A DNA stretch of 64,000 bases. It comes from Adineta vaga (lineage: Eukaryota; Rotifera). Positions 1 through 16,172 of this stretch are shown one piece after another (position 1 is the first letter of the stretch; each line of letters opens with the position of its first letter). Below the pieces are notes generated by a model. The model had not been told where the DNA came from. It saw only the letters and a list, made by a program, of their open reading frames with translations, and did no database searches. The position numbers and the translations under genes were made by a program. The stretch lies in assembly GCA_021613535.1 (NCBI GenBank), contig CP075494.1, forward strand, positions 14,446,001 to 14,510,000, given 5' to 3'.

Positions 1-2835
1 TCTTCATGTAAAATTCATCATTATGTCACTAAAAAATATGCATGGAACATACAAAAGAGGTAAATGTATGACATTTTACGTAAGACTTTGTATTTTTTAA
101 TGATTTGACTATAGTCATCAAGGAATTGATTTGTAAAAAGTCATATATCGTTTTTGAAGAGTGTTTTATCTGAAATGACATTAGAAAAATAACGTGAAAA
201 TTTCGATACCTTATGAAATGAATTTTTTCCTGTTCTTTTTCATCGTTATTCTTTCGATGTCTCCCTCCGCCTCTCCTTCTCTCTCTCTCTCGTTCTCTCT
301 CTTCATTCTTCTTTATTTTTAGTCGTTTTCTTTCCAATAATGATATCATGCCCTCGTCATACGTCTGTCTTTCTATTATTTTCATAGTTTCTTGAGGAGT
401 ACTCATGACATCGAACTTATTGATTCTTCACAAAATCGCATCGATCGATCAGTTGTTATTCTATAAAACAAATGTTAACAGTCTATCTAGTGATAAATCA
501 TAAACTATCCTTTTTATTCGACAAATACATAGCCATTCGTATATTTTCGTTCTTTGTAAAGAATATTACTAATATCTTAATCTCTTTCATCATTCTTCTG
601 TTGTTTTAGTCGGTGCGTGTGTTTTTTAATTTAATCACAAACAGACGAAATACAACGTATGCTAGCGTTAACCTTCATAGTTGATAATAGTAAACGGAGT
701 AAGCAAAAAACCAGCGGTAGAGTGCTGGATGGTGCAATGACAATGTAATAGAATGCAAGCTGTTTGTACTTGGAAAAAGATGCAGTAACAACAGCAACAT
801 TGAGGAAGGAGAGAACGTGAAAGAACTTTTTTTCTTTCTTTCTTTCTGTTGCATCGAGTCTCTTTTGTTCTGTTCGTGGAACGAATGGATCTGAATGTAT
901 TTCTCTTTCTCTCGATCGTATACACGCCATCGTTGTTGTTATGTGATGGCAGTGGCTCATTCATTCTCGTTTACAGGGCAATGCCTGCTGTGTAAGCGCG
1001 CGCTTACGCGCTTCTCCTGTTGAGTAAGTTGTTGTATTTCTTTTCCTTCGTTCTGTCGTTTTTGCGTTTTTTTCTTTTCTTCGTTTTTTTTACTATTTGC
1101 GTTACAAACTACCATGTATGAGAATGTGTGTATACGTAGTTGCAATAGCAGTATTAACCCGTTTTTGTTACAGAGCGCCCACTCAACAGCAACGACGAGA
1201 AGAAAACGTATATAATGCACGTAAGAATACGTACGAAGAAACGACAGTCGATTCGATAACTACTGTGCGATTGGATCTTTATCACAACGTCAGTAGCAGC
1301 AACAGCAAGAACAACAACAACAACAACTATATTTCAACAAGTAATACAAGAAGATTTAAATTCTATACGTATGTATATGTATATATGAATTAAACAATTG
1401 AATCGTAGGGAAAGAAGATTTTTGCAATCACGTTTATTACATTATTGACTTTCTATATGATACCATAGCAGGAAAAAAAAGGTTATCATCATCATCAACT
1501 GAACAAGCAGCATGTCTTAACTCTATACTATTGTAAAGGTTAACTCTGATCTGTTACGGCATACCATTGATTCATTTATTGATCGAAAGTCAATCACAAT
1601 ACATATATACAGAGATATATGGATATACGACGCACTCATCTCAATTACATTGCTCTCTATTATCCTATACTTAACGAAATATAATCACATGATAATATTT
1701 CGTTCTTTTGTAGATCCTTTTTTCTTCGTTTTTTTTCTTCATCTATCGTTAACTTTCATTTACCTGATGGTCGTGATGATGATAGACCGATAAAACGACC
1801 GGTAGAAAGAGAGAGAGAGAGAGACGAAGTATAGCAAAGCTTAGATAAAATTGCAGCTGACGCATGTGCTTGCAATGGCCTTGTATCGTTTGGATTTTTT
1901 CTTTGCATGATCATCACATCAAATTCGTTTTTCGTCATCATCATTCACTCCCTTTTTTTTCATTCTGTACTCGAATAATCATTGTCGATTCTCATTTCTT
2001 TGCTTTGGTCGACACACATACACACATAGAGGACTGCTTCGTTTCTCTCTATTCGCTTCGTTTCTCTTCTATTTTTTTTTATTATTATTATTCTCCTTGC
2101 TCTATCGGTAACGACCCGACAACATCGTCGTTTTTATCTCGACTCTTAGTGAAGGTAGACGATTTTAAGGGGCTTGATGAGATGGCATACGAGAACGCAT
2201 ATATATATATATATACATATACATATTGATAAAGGACATCGCCATCCATCATATTAAATAAAAGGAAAAAAGCAGTTGATGAGCAATAGTCCTTCGATTC
2301 TTTCGTTGCTTTGGCGCCAGTCGAAACTAATCGAATCAATCTGGACACAACGGCAAGCTTATTGAAATTTGGTAAAGTATATGTATGAAGAATGAAAACC
2401 GATTTGTCGTCTTGAATCTGACTAGTTTTGCAATCTGCTCGATAATAAAGTGCAGATGCTGGCTTTTCAGATACCTAACGCAAATCGGAAACGACGATTA
2501 AATCAAACTAATCTTCAATATTTTATTTTATTTTATTTTTTTTATTTCTTTCATATATTGTATTTTGATTTTCAAATAAATTATATTCATTAAAAAACCA
2601 AAGAATTTCTTCAATTGAGACTACAAATTTCATCAAACGACAAGTGTCGCCATCATCGTCGCTCGGTTGAAATTGATTTTGATTGAGAGAAAAAACTTTG
2701 AAAAAGAAAGACGAATGACGTTCGTTCGATAAGCAAATCAATTAGTTTCATCATCGCGACTCTTTTTTTTATTGCCACGATTGACTTCACTGTCATTTTT
2801 CATGTCGATTAGTTTTTGATTGATTTGCTGTAACC
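1..2835. other. Intergenic, low-complexity and regulatory-looking DNA
   Basis: I see no gene I can support here. Open frames exist but are rich in Arg/Glu/Ser encoded by simple repeats. It contains GA-type microsatellites (about 279-301 and 1806-1824), a TA run (about 2199-2216), an ACA/AAC repeat near 1300-1325, and a perfect 16-bp GC-rich palindrome at 992-1007 (GTAAGCGCGCGCTTAC). GC-rich palindromes in AT-rich DNA are typical of promoters, so part of this may be upstream sequence of a gene lying outside the window on the left or of the CAAX protease on the right. Confidence 0.5.
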
Positions 2836-5090
2836 ATGGTCTTTCTGATTTCAGTACTTGAAAGTTATTTTTCATTTATTGATCGAATTGAACCCAAGAT
2901 TCTATTCTATGGATTATTATCATTCACATGGATCCTTTCCATTTGGGAACACTATCTTTCCTATCGACAAGTATGTTTGATTCGATACTTCTTCTTTCGA
3001 TTGAGGTTCTAAATATATTTAGTATCGTAATTATAAACGTCATCAAACTGTACCAACAGAACTGGCTGATGTAATGACAAATGAACAATTGGAAAAATCT
3101 CGGCGATATGCAATGGATAAAATACGTTTCAATGAAATTCGGTCAATATACGGTGAAATCGAAGGAACAATTTTATTGTTAATTGGTATTTTACCATGGT
3201 TATGGTCAATATCAGGAAGTATCTTATCGAAATACGGTTATTACGACTATGAAATTCTACAATCTATTGTGTTTGTTACTCTAATGATGTTTTACTCTAC
3301 CATCGCTGGAATTCCGTGGTCATATTATTATCATTTTGTTCTCGAAGAGAAACATGGATTCAATAAACAAGTAAAAAAGTTTAGATTTTCAAATGAAATT
3401 TTATTTAAATGATTGAATTTATTTAGACACGTAGTTTTTTCTTTAAAGATACAATAAAAAAATTATTAGTTTCATTTGCTTTAACTGTGCCGATCTTCTG
3501 TCTTCTATTAAAAATAATTCAAATTGGTGGTGATTACTTTTTCATCTATGCTTGGGCATTTTTAGCGACGATGTCATTAGTAAGATTTTCTTTGATACAA
3601 CGAAATGATTTGTCTATCTATGAGATAGGCCATTGCTGTTATTTATCCAAATTATATTGCACCATTGTTTGATCATTATGAACCATTACGTGAAGGAGAG
3701 TTACGAAAAAGTATTGAACAATTAGCTGATAAAATCAATTTTCCATTAGCAAAAATCTTTGTAGTTGAAGGTAAGTTGTTACTTAGCAATATTTCGAAAG
3801 AAATTGTGATATTTCACTTTATTGTTTAATTAAATATAATTTTTTATAAACTTTAAGGATCGGCTCGATCTGCGCATTCAAATGCTTATTTCTATGGATT
3901 CTTCAAAACAAAACGTATTGTTCTCTATGATACACTTATCAAAGGATACCGTATTCAAAAAGACAATGATAATGCCGTTAATAAAGAAGAGAAATCCAAA
4001 GATGAGACAGACGATGATCAAGTAACAAAGAAAAAAATTGATAAAGGCTGTGAATCAGATGAAGTTCTTGCTGTTCTATGTCATGAATTTGGACACTGGT
4101 CACTTAGTCATAATATTATCAATCTTACGATTTCATTTGTACGTATAGTACTTTCTTCATGAAAAATGTTTCGTTAATATCCGTTGAGAGAAATTCTGAA
4201 GTATAGGAGCTATACATTAAATCATAAATAGTTATCTTTTTAGTAACCATGAATGAGAGTATACCTTGAAAAAGTATCGTTCGTATAATCATCGACCGTG
4301 ATAGATTGAAGTACGAAGGTTGAAACTGATTATGAATATTTGACAACTAATGAAAAAGATTTCTATTAGAATATCAAAAATATGCTTCTTAAATTGTCCT
4401 GGACAGATGATGAGTAACGCAAAAAACAAATGATAATTAGTGATACACGTGTCATAAGGATGAAATTTAATATCGATCATTTCACGGTTGATGCTCGAAA
4501 ATATCCATAATAATATTGATTTAATTTGACATCTATTTTTAATATCCATCACACTTAAAAAGTATGATAATGACGTCATTCATATCATAGGTTGACTAAC
4601 AAAAATACTGATTTACGTTGATTGAAGGTTTTTTCTCGTATTTAACTTTCCTATTTCTAGATCAACTTATTTCTGATCTTTACTATCTTTGCTGCACTCT
4701 CCAAACGTACGGGTCTTTATGATGCATTTGGTTTTACACATATTCGACCAATTCTAATTGGTCTGTTAGTTATTTTTCAATATGTTTTATCACCTTATTC
4801 CGCAGTAAGTAACAACAAAAATTATCAATTTTATTTCTCTTTTTTCTTTCTCTCTACATTTATAGATTCTTTCATTGGCTTTAACGGTTTTATCTCGTCG
4901 TTTTGAATTTCAAGCTGATCATTTTGCTTTTAAACTCGCTCATGGTGAACCATTAAGTCGTGCATTGAAAAAACTCGAAATGGATAATATGACATATCCA
5001 TATTCCGATTATCTCTATGCTAAATATCATTATTCTCATCCAACTGTTCTCGAACGTCTCAAAGCAATTAAATCAACGAAACAAGATTAA
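2836..5090 (+). CDS. ZMPSTE24: CAAX prenyl protease 1 (STE24/ZMPSTE24 family)
   Basis: Zinc metalloprotease of the ER/inner nuclear membrane that removes the C-terminal tripeptide from farnesylated CAAX proteins such as prelamin A. Seven exons join in frame: 2836-2970, 3023-3370, 3427-3579, 3629-3770, 3858-4138, 4661-4804 and 4866-5090, giving about 475 residues, the usual family length. The zinc motif HEFGH lies near the end of exon 5, and the third ligand region EFQADHFAF is in exon 7, both as in STE24. Several hydrophobic segments flank them. All introns are about 50-90 bp except the fifth (4139-4660, about 520 bp), which sits directly after the HExxH exon. The ATG at 2836 follows ACC, a good context, and opens on the hydrophobic N-terminus expected of the family. 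A polyadenylation-like AATAAATAAA lies near 5192. Confidence 0.95.
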
Positions 5091-5358
5091 TAATAATAAA
5101 AGAACTTCTCATCGTTTTTACTAAACAATACTTTCCTTTTCATTTGATGAATATGTCAATTAAATATTTATAATATTTGATAATCATTTTCAATAAATAA
5201 ATCCATATGAAATCTTACACATGTTTCATTGCAGTAGATTCTCTATAACGAGACATATCTGTTATAAATGAGAGTAAATGACAACTGATGTATCTGGAAG
5301 ATATGAATAATGTTGTGAATGAAAAGATAAGTAATAAATTTGTGTTTTAGATTGATAA

Positions 5359-6245
5359 ATGTATTCAGATGATGAAATCGACGGTTGTAAGAACAATCGA
5401 AATACTTCAGCATTTAAATTAGAAAGATTTCTTGATCGATCACATTTTTATTTGGAACGTTTACCTATAGTCAAAATAGAACTGAAAAATATCAATCATA
5501 TTGATCAATCCGATTTATATATTGAAAAATTGAGTAAGTCTCATCAGCGAAATTTGATATATCATATTTCTCTTTCTCTCTTTTTGTTGTTGTTAATTTA
5601 GATGAAATTAACAAACTTGTTCATGATTTAGCAGATAGTATTCGTAATATTGAAGAATTACAATCTCAATTAGATGAAAATGAACGTTTAACTCTTGATC
5701 ATCAAATTTATCGTCTTCGTAATGAAACTGACCGTGAAATGAATGAATTTCATCGACTTCGTGAACAATTTAGTTTGTCATCTCTTCCAATCGATGAATC
5801 GACTAGTAGTTATACTGAAGAAAATGATCTTCGACAACGACATACAACAATCAATCGTGTGAATAATTCATATGATTTATTAGAACAAGATTTAGCAACA
5901 TTACGTGAAACAATTGATGAAGTTGCTACACTTGTTAATCAACAAGAAGAAATTATCACAAGAACACAACAATTAAGAAATATCGCACAAGTTCGTGTTC
6001 ACAATGTCTCATCATTTTTCCACAAAGCTATTCATAATCGATATTTGACAATAGCATCAGGTGCTTTACTTGGTGCTAGTCTTGGTGGACCAGTCGGTTT
6101 TATGATGGGTGTTAAAGTTGGTTCATTAGTAGCATTAACTGGTTCCGCTGTTGGTGCTTTTTCAATGGATATTATGAGGCAAAGAATAGAAGAAAATAAC
6201 AAATCTCAGAATACAGCGACAGCTTATAATCAAGCAATGCTTTGA
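5359..6245 (+). CDS. STX17: Syntaxin-17-like SNARE
   Basis: Q-SNARE of the ER and autophagosomes, which in animals helps fuse autophagosomes with lysosomes. Two exons (5359-5533 and 5602-6245) give 272 residues; the human protein is about 300. The first part is a helical N-terminal domain. A SNARE coiled coil follows, with LVNQQEEI matching the syntaxin-17 core. The C-terminus has the family hallmark: two hydrophobic hairpin segments rich in glycine (SGALLGASLGGPVGF and VGSLVALTGSAVGAF) followed by a basic tail. This glycine-zipper hairpin is peculiar to syntaxin-17 and makes the call firm. It starts 268 bp after the STE24 stop on the same strand. Confidence 0.9.
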
Positions 6246-7251
6246 TTTAAAAGCTTTTTTGTTTCCTTTCAGTTAATCATGAGTTTTTCGATTCATTTAT
6301 TTTTATGGTATTGTTTCTTTTAAATACATACACATCGTATGAATACATATAGTTTTACAAAGAAAGAAATATAGAGTTGCAATACAACTATTTATCATTG
6401 GCCGAAATTATGTATTTCAAAAGACTCTTTTTTCTCTCTCGTTCTATTTCGTGTCGTAGTCTCGTAGACAAGTATATTTATTGACATAAATAATTCTTCT
6501 TTTATCAGTCAATCAAACCATCTAATGCCTATGTGTTCTGATTGTTAATCTAGTGATCTCATTATTTCGAGAAGAAATTCTGTTCGTCATTATTCACTAT
6601 TTTACATATGGATGTGTTCAGTAGCTGGATCGTTAAGGATGAGAAGAAAAAGAAACATTACAAGAGAATAGGGAGAGAGAGAGAGAGAGAAAGACAAGCA
6701 ACATGCCTCTGTTTCTGTTTGTTGCCATCGTGAGCGCAGCAACCGAACAAACATCTAGAATATATATATATATATTCTGTTGCCGGCCACATCGTCGTCT
6801 CCTCGGTGATTCTCTTTGCGCTTTTTCTCTTCTTCACTCTCTCTCTCTCTCACATTAGTCACGTCCGTTCGTCTGCTGTTTTTCCTGCTGCTGCGATGGT
6901 GATGTGATATGTGTGTGTGTGCACATAGTCTCTCGTTTTTTTTTTCGTTTCAGCCGTCGTTGCCGACGTCGTCTAACAACGCATACACACATAACACAAC
7001 ACACTCTTTTCAGTTGCATCCACTTCATCTTTTCTCTCGTTTTCTCTTTTCTTCTCGCTTGCTATTTAAAAGGAGAAACTCAGTTCAAAATTGCCTCTTA
7101 TTCTTCGCTGTAGACGTACAAATTCGCTCGTCGTCGTCGTCGTTAACACATATCCATACACTCTCTTTGAACATTAATTAAAACTAAATCAAAGTAAAAT
7201 TATTTGCTAGAAAATAATATCAATACGAAATCTATTCCGTATGATGTTTAG
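6246..7251 (+). promoter_or_regulatory. Alpha-tubulin upstream region
   Basis: About 1 kb between syntaxin-17 and alpha-tubulin. It holds a GA microsatellite near 6671-6692, a TA run near 6759-6774, a C/T-rich stretch near 6820-6850, and TATTTAAA at 7063-7070 followed by a possible initiator TCAGTTC at about 7079. This would leave a 5' leader of roughly 170 bases before the tubulin ATG. The TATA assignment is inference. The start of the region probably holds the syntaxin-17 3' UTR. Confidence 0.4.
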
Positions 7252-11266
<4,015 letters not shown>

Positions 11267-12009
11267 TCATTCAATAAATGAACAATTAAAATCAAATTAA
11301 TAATCATTCAGAAAAAATATATTTTGTATTCATTTATAAAATAATTAAGATATTTCTTAGGAGAGTTTAAAAATTATAATCAAACGTTAAAAAAAACTGA
11401 ATCTTATTAGAAATTTATTCAATGTAGAAATTATTTAGCGCTTTAACATTTGTTTTTTATGGTCTCTATTTGAGGTTTGTTTTAAAATAAATAAAAATAA
11501 CTTTCATTTTCAACTTTTTTTCCAGATGTTATTGCATAAAACCACCCTTGACCAATTTTGTTTGTTTTTATTATTATCCAAGATGTTCATTTTTGTCCAT
11601 TCAAAGTTTAAATGTATAGGTGTAACCGTGATCCTTTTTATTAGTAAAAAACCTTGAATCTACATTTGTAGGAAAAAAGAAAAATCTGACAATATAATTA
11701 GTGTAACGAAAAGTGTATCATAACAAAAAAAACGTTCACTAATGGCTGTTCCATAATCAACGACGAAAGACTAAGTGCTTCTTTCAAAAAATGAATATCA
11801 TATATATTTTCATCATCACTGCAAATGATGTTATCTAAATAGACAACATAATAAAAATATTTTCGTATCAAACAAAGACGTAATCTCTTACTGATTTCCA
11901 TTATAATTTTCTTATTCGAATTTTCTTGCAATTGCTGTCCAATTACTTTCAAATCTTTTTCATTAATACACACCATAATTTTTGGACCTTGTACAATGTC
12001 ATCAGCCAG
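11267..12009. other. AT-rich spacer upstream of the kinase gene
   Basis: About 740 bp between the kinase start codon and the GC-rich repeat. I see no coding exon, RNA gene or clear repeat. Its proximal part probably holds the kinase promoter. Confidence 0.4.
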
Positions 12010-12350
12010 CCCAGGACGATGGTTCCTGGAAGCAGTATTCCACTTATTTCCGGTGAAAACCTGCAGGACACCTATGTTTTCCGCGTCGGATACCATGGGA
12101 AAATGCCTGGAATCCTGCTGAGGGAACCGGTGATCGTATCAGACTATCGGTTATGGCAGGTTCTTGTCGGTTCCCGATAAAATCGGATTAATCCGATCAC
12201 CGGATTCGATCACCGAAATACTGCTTCCATGAGATCTTCGGAAGGTCCTAGAACTAGACGGTTCCGGACCGGACTGTTTGACATGGGATACACTGTTCAA
12301 CAACAGATATAACATTTGAATCATTAATAAATGTCTTAATAAAAGATCCA
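12010..12350. repeat. GC-rich inverted-repeat block
   Basis: A block with base composition clearly richer in G+C than its flanks and dense in CCGG/TTCCGG words. It opens with CCCAGGACGA at about 12010, whose inverted copy TCGTCCTGGG lies at about 13584-13593. The 16-bp word TGGAAGCAGTATTCCA (near 12030) recurs inverted near 12222 (imperfect) and 13462-13477. This implies a family of short foldback units related to the neighbouring element. Confidence 0.5.
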
Positions 12351-12369
12351 ATCTTTTTTAATTGCACAT

Positions 12370-13926
12370 CCCCAGGTCGAACAATCCGGCGCGGAACTGG
12401 CCGGATCCAGAACATTCCGCCTATTACATGGAAGCAGGATTCCAGGCCGGAATCTTTCGGACCAAATCCGTTGATTTCCGTTCATATCCGCACGTAAAAT
12501 CTCGGAAACTGACGGAAAAAAACCGAAACATTCCGACCAGGAACCGCATATGCGGCATCCCATAGGAAACCAATAGATCCTACAGGAACATTCTGACGGT
12601 CGGAAACCCAAATTTTCCGTGATATTACCGCTTCTTTCCTTCCTCGTCGCATTCCTTCACTAATACCGCGTAACCCCCAAACGTGTAGTTTAATTCATCC
12701 ATCACCTTCAACAAACCTGCATGCCCAAACAACACCGCCTAAGACTGGCCTCTCGTCTGGATTTTAGAGCCGACTAACATCGGATTCTTAATCCAATCGT
12801 GGACACACGAAAAACAACCCTGGTGATGCGTCTGTTCGTTATATTTTGAGCCGATTTTAATCCTCTCAAAAATCCTATCACGAACTGACCAAAATAAGTT
12901 TTGAGAATTTTTCCAAAGTCATTCGTATATGGGAAGATGGAGTTGAGATATGATCTCATACAGTTTTGGACTATTTCAATAGTCAAAATAGGTTAATAAG
13001 GTGATATTAGTTGGACAAATAGAGAGGTATGATTTATTTCGTATTATAATAATATTATGATATAATTTTTTTAGAAGATATATTATTCATGAATTAGCGT
13101 GATGTGGGTAAGTCATGATTTTTTATGCGTTATATTTGAATAGTCTTCTTGTCTTTTATGTTGTAGGGTGTTATTTAGAACTTCACGGAAAGTATTTCGT
13201 TAGGTAAGTGCGTAGATGTTGCTGATTTTGATTGTTAACTTTGTTAACTGATGTTTGGATTTTATTTAGGTACATCGTCTCTCGATCTGTGAATTTTGTT
13301 TTAGTAAGTTAAAATTATATTGTGATTTACTCCGGCTTTTGTCGTAGGGGAATAATTTTTATGAAGTTTCGATCGGTCGGTTCCGGCTGGTTCCATTGAG
13401 AACCGTGTCCATGGCTTTACCCGGAATGAGACGGTTCCAGTTCCGAGAAATTCCGGTCTGGAATACTGCTTCCATTTTCCGGTCCTTTTCCTTTCGGCTC
13501 CTTTGGGATCTGGTCGGAACTGGACGGAATGAGGCAGAAAAGAGGTGCTTTCCTGCGGGTTCCGATCGGTTCCGGAGGCCGGAACGTTCGTCCTGGGTCT
13601 CGCATCGTCAATTGTTCAGCTTCCACCGTACGAATTATCTAAAATATGAATGAACGTTGATGACATTTCTGACATTAAATATAGTGGAAAAGAAAACGAA
13701 AAAACTATCGGATCTTATCGAATCCGCTGGGGAATTCGCCGGAAGTTACCGGAATCTTGGCAACAGGATTCCGACAAAAAAGGCATCGGATGTCGAAATA
13801 ACTAGGATCCTGTCGAAACCTCTGAGAATCTGACACTTTCCGACATCCGGGACCGCATATCGAAATCCTGTTGCCAGGATTCCGGCGAATTCACATCGGA
13901 TCCGACAGGGTGAGTTCGACCTGGGT
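12370..13926. mobile_element. Putative GC-rich transposable element with terminal inverted repeats
   Basis: The left end CCCCAGGTCGAAC (12370-12382) is matched in inverse by GTTCGACCTGGGT (13914-13926), 12 of 13 positions. ACAT lies immediately outside both ends (12366-12369 and 13927-13930), as expected of a 4-bp target duplication. The outer parts are GC-rich and foldback-prone: for example the arm near 13732-13775 and its inverse near 13865-13903 share GAATTCGCCGG and TGGCAACAGGAT. The centre (about 12600-13350) is ordinary AT-rich DNA with consensus-looking splice sites. No transposase is recognisable, so it would be non-autonomous. Boundaries could be coincidental given the short repeats; a related CCCAGGTCGA word at about 14240 hints at further copies. 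Confidence 0.55.
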
Positions 13927-15554
13927 ACATATCCAATGAATTAAAAATGAACTATCCGATTTCATTGACTTTGTTATGAGAATAGGTCACTTACAACGTT
14001 TAATTCACATACGTTTTTTCAGTCTATTTCCGGTCTAATACGTGGTGATAATAAGAAACAAGTAACGCTCATCCGCAGGATTCGCTGACCCCTCCCTGAA
14101 AGAACTATAGTGATGATGAACGCATCGATATTCTTTAAAAAACTCTCTTAAAGAGAAGAAACACTCGTCAAAATTTCTTTTCTTGATTTTGAGATTTGTC
14201 AAAAAATATGCCCAGAAATCGAGATTTATTTAGACCCTAACCCAGGTCGACCGATCGGTACTAGTCGAACATTAAAAATACGTAAATTTGATAAATATAT
14301 AATATTATTAATTGTTTCTATCTATTCTTTGAAAGAAAAAAAGGAGTTTTACAAAACCTTTTTGGGTTCTGCAACATCTCCAGAACCAGAAAAAGTTCTG
14401 TTTTATTTATTTTGAACCAAAAGGGTTCTGCCCAAAAATACCCAGTTTGAAAGGGTTCGGTCTTATAATATGGAATCATAGAGATTTTTTTCTTCGACGT
14501 TACTAAATGTAAAGTTTCTTCTCTAAAATTCGCAACCTGATATAGCTGCCCCAGTTAATGTTGGAGTATCGTAAGTTTCCTCAACTGAAGAAGAGAGTCA
14601 CACACTCAAAAAATGTATATACGTTCGTTTGTTCATGCAAGTCAACAACAATTTAACAACTTTCTTTTCTCTTTTGAGTTTTGTCATAACAAAAAACGGA
14701 AATGTTTTCGCCATTTCAAGTTGTCAATAACGATCTTAGGTATGAACTGAACAACTTAATGTTTTGCATCGACGATGATGAGAATCCAGTATCAGTATAT
14801 GATTATTCCAAGCAATTTTTCAGTCATCCAAATCTGAGGGAGGTTTTTCTCTTATTACTTACATGTAACAAAATCATGTTCAGGCCAGTTACAAGTTAAC
14901 AGAGAACGAATCTAATATAGCTCAAACTAACTTATATGTTATGTCCACAATAGAGGGTAGGAGTTGATCAGCTCAAGTCCATGAACTCTGATGAAATGAA
15001 CTAAAGAACTATGCAAAAGTTTATCATTTCACCGAGCTCAATCTTTTAAAAATATTCTTTAAAAATAAAATGATCTTTTTCAGCGGTTTCTCTATTCGAT
15101 TATGTAGAGATATCACGCAGTCATCAACTGATAGTATGTAGGGTTATTTGTATACCCTTGAGCATAGAAGATATCTTTATATAATGAGACTAGCAGACAG
15201 GGACGGGCCGAGGATTTTATAATATCCGAAAATTTAACTTCAAAGCATGGGTCCCGCATGAAACTTATGAAAGATGATAAGTGACCCAAATGGTGACTTT
15301 TTACCAAAAACATTTTGTGATTGAAGTTTGTGAAAAAAAATTTTTTTAACTGCTACACCCAACTTTTGTTTTTGGTTTAAGCAGTACTCAGATTCTTAGA
15401 ATGTTATCGGAATCTACATCGAATTTCATCCACAGATTTCAAGTCTTTCAGAAGCTATCAAGAGATATATTCAATACGACTTGTTCAATCCCTCTTTCTA
15501 TTCGGACAGCTTTCGAAACTAAATATCATATGAAATATTTCTTATTGTTGTATA

Positions 15555-15930
15555 GGTATATATCGATATCTGATTAAGAGTAAGTAATATTTCAAATACG
15601 AAATGAAACATTCTCTATTATCATTTAGGTTTGTATAGATATGTGGGTAAAAATGAGTTATTTTCAAACAATATGTTAAATATTTATTGTTATCATTTCG
15701 GTTCATAGCCATATCTGATTAAAGTTCAGTGATATTTTGAATTTTAGATTAAATATTTTCTATTGTCATTTAGGTTCAGGTCGAAGTCTAACGAAATGTG
15801 AGTTATATTTTATATAGAAAACTAAATATTTTCTTCTTTTATATTTAGACCGATCTATATTGCAGAGAAATGGTAAGTGGGATATTAGAAACAAAATAAG
15901 TAGAATGATTTTCTTTTTATATCTATAGGT
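15555..15930. repeat. Degenerate tandem repeat, unit about 73 bp
   Basis: Five to six diverged units lie inside the 2-kb element. The recurring anchor (T)TAGGTT/GGT starts at about 15555, 15628, 15700, 15773, 15848 and 15928, giving spacings of 73, 72, 73, 75 and 80. Each unit also carries a related 'ATCTGATTAA...GTNAGTNATATTT' segment and a T-rich 'TATTNTCATTTAG' end. The last unit runs into the left arm of the palindrome. Confidence 0.6.
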
Positions 15931-16172
15931 TGATTTGTACACGTATTCAAGTACTGCAAGTGCGTCTGTTTATATTACAAGGTCAAAAACAGACTGAGAA
16001 AGTGAATTAGGTTAGGGCTGAATTGAGCCAATCGGCAGCAAGCAAAAAGCGTGATTCGACTCTAGCTTAATTCACTTTTTCGGTCTATTTGAGAGCTTAA
16101 CATGAACAGACGCACTTGCAACACTGGAATATGTGTACAAATCAACCTAGATATAAAGAGAAAATAATTTTC
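15909..16172. repeat. Long imperfect palindrome
   Basis: Arms of roughly 100 bp face each other around a loop of about 50 bp. The best-matching outer parts are GGTTGATTTGTACACGTATT (15928-15947) and its inverse ending TACAAATCAACC (about 16136-16147), plus TGCAAGTGCGTCTGTT and its inverse AACAGACGCACTTGCA. An inner pair is AAAGTGAATTA versus TAATTCACTTT. It could be an inserted foldback MITE or a hairpin belonging to the 2-kb host element. Confidence 0.7.

Noticed and set aside
29-406. Minus-strand 125-codon frame rich in Arg/Glu (start MSTPQETMKI).
   Set aside because: Its charged middle is produced by a GA microsatellite, and the end is AT-rich junk; no family or splice support. A real first exon cannot be excluded.
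631-1393. Several overlapping 80-110-codon frames on both strands near the left end.
   Set aside because: They overlap each other, contain simple-repeat composition and show no conserved pattern.
14702-14899. 65-codon frame in the 2-kb element (MFSPFQVVNNDLRYELNN).
   Set aside because: Plausible composition but no family recognised, no splice partner, and no transposase motif, so I did not call it a gene.
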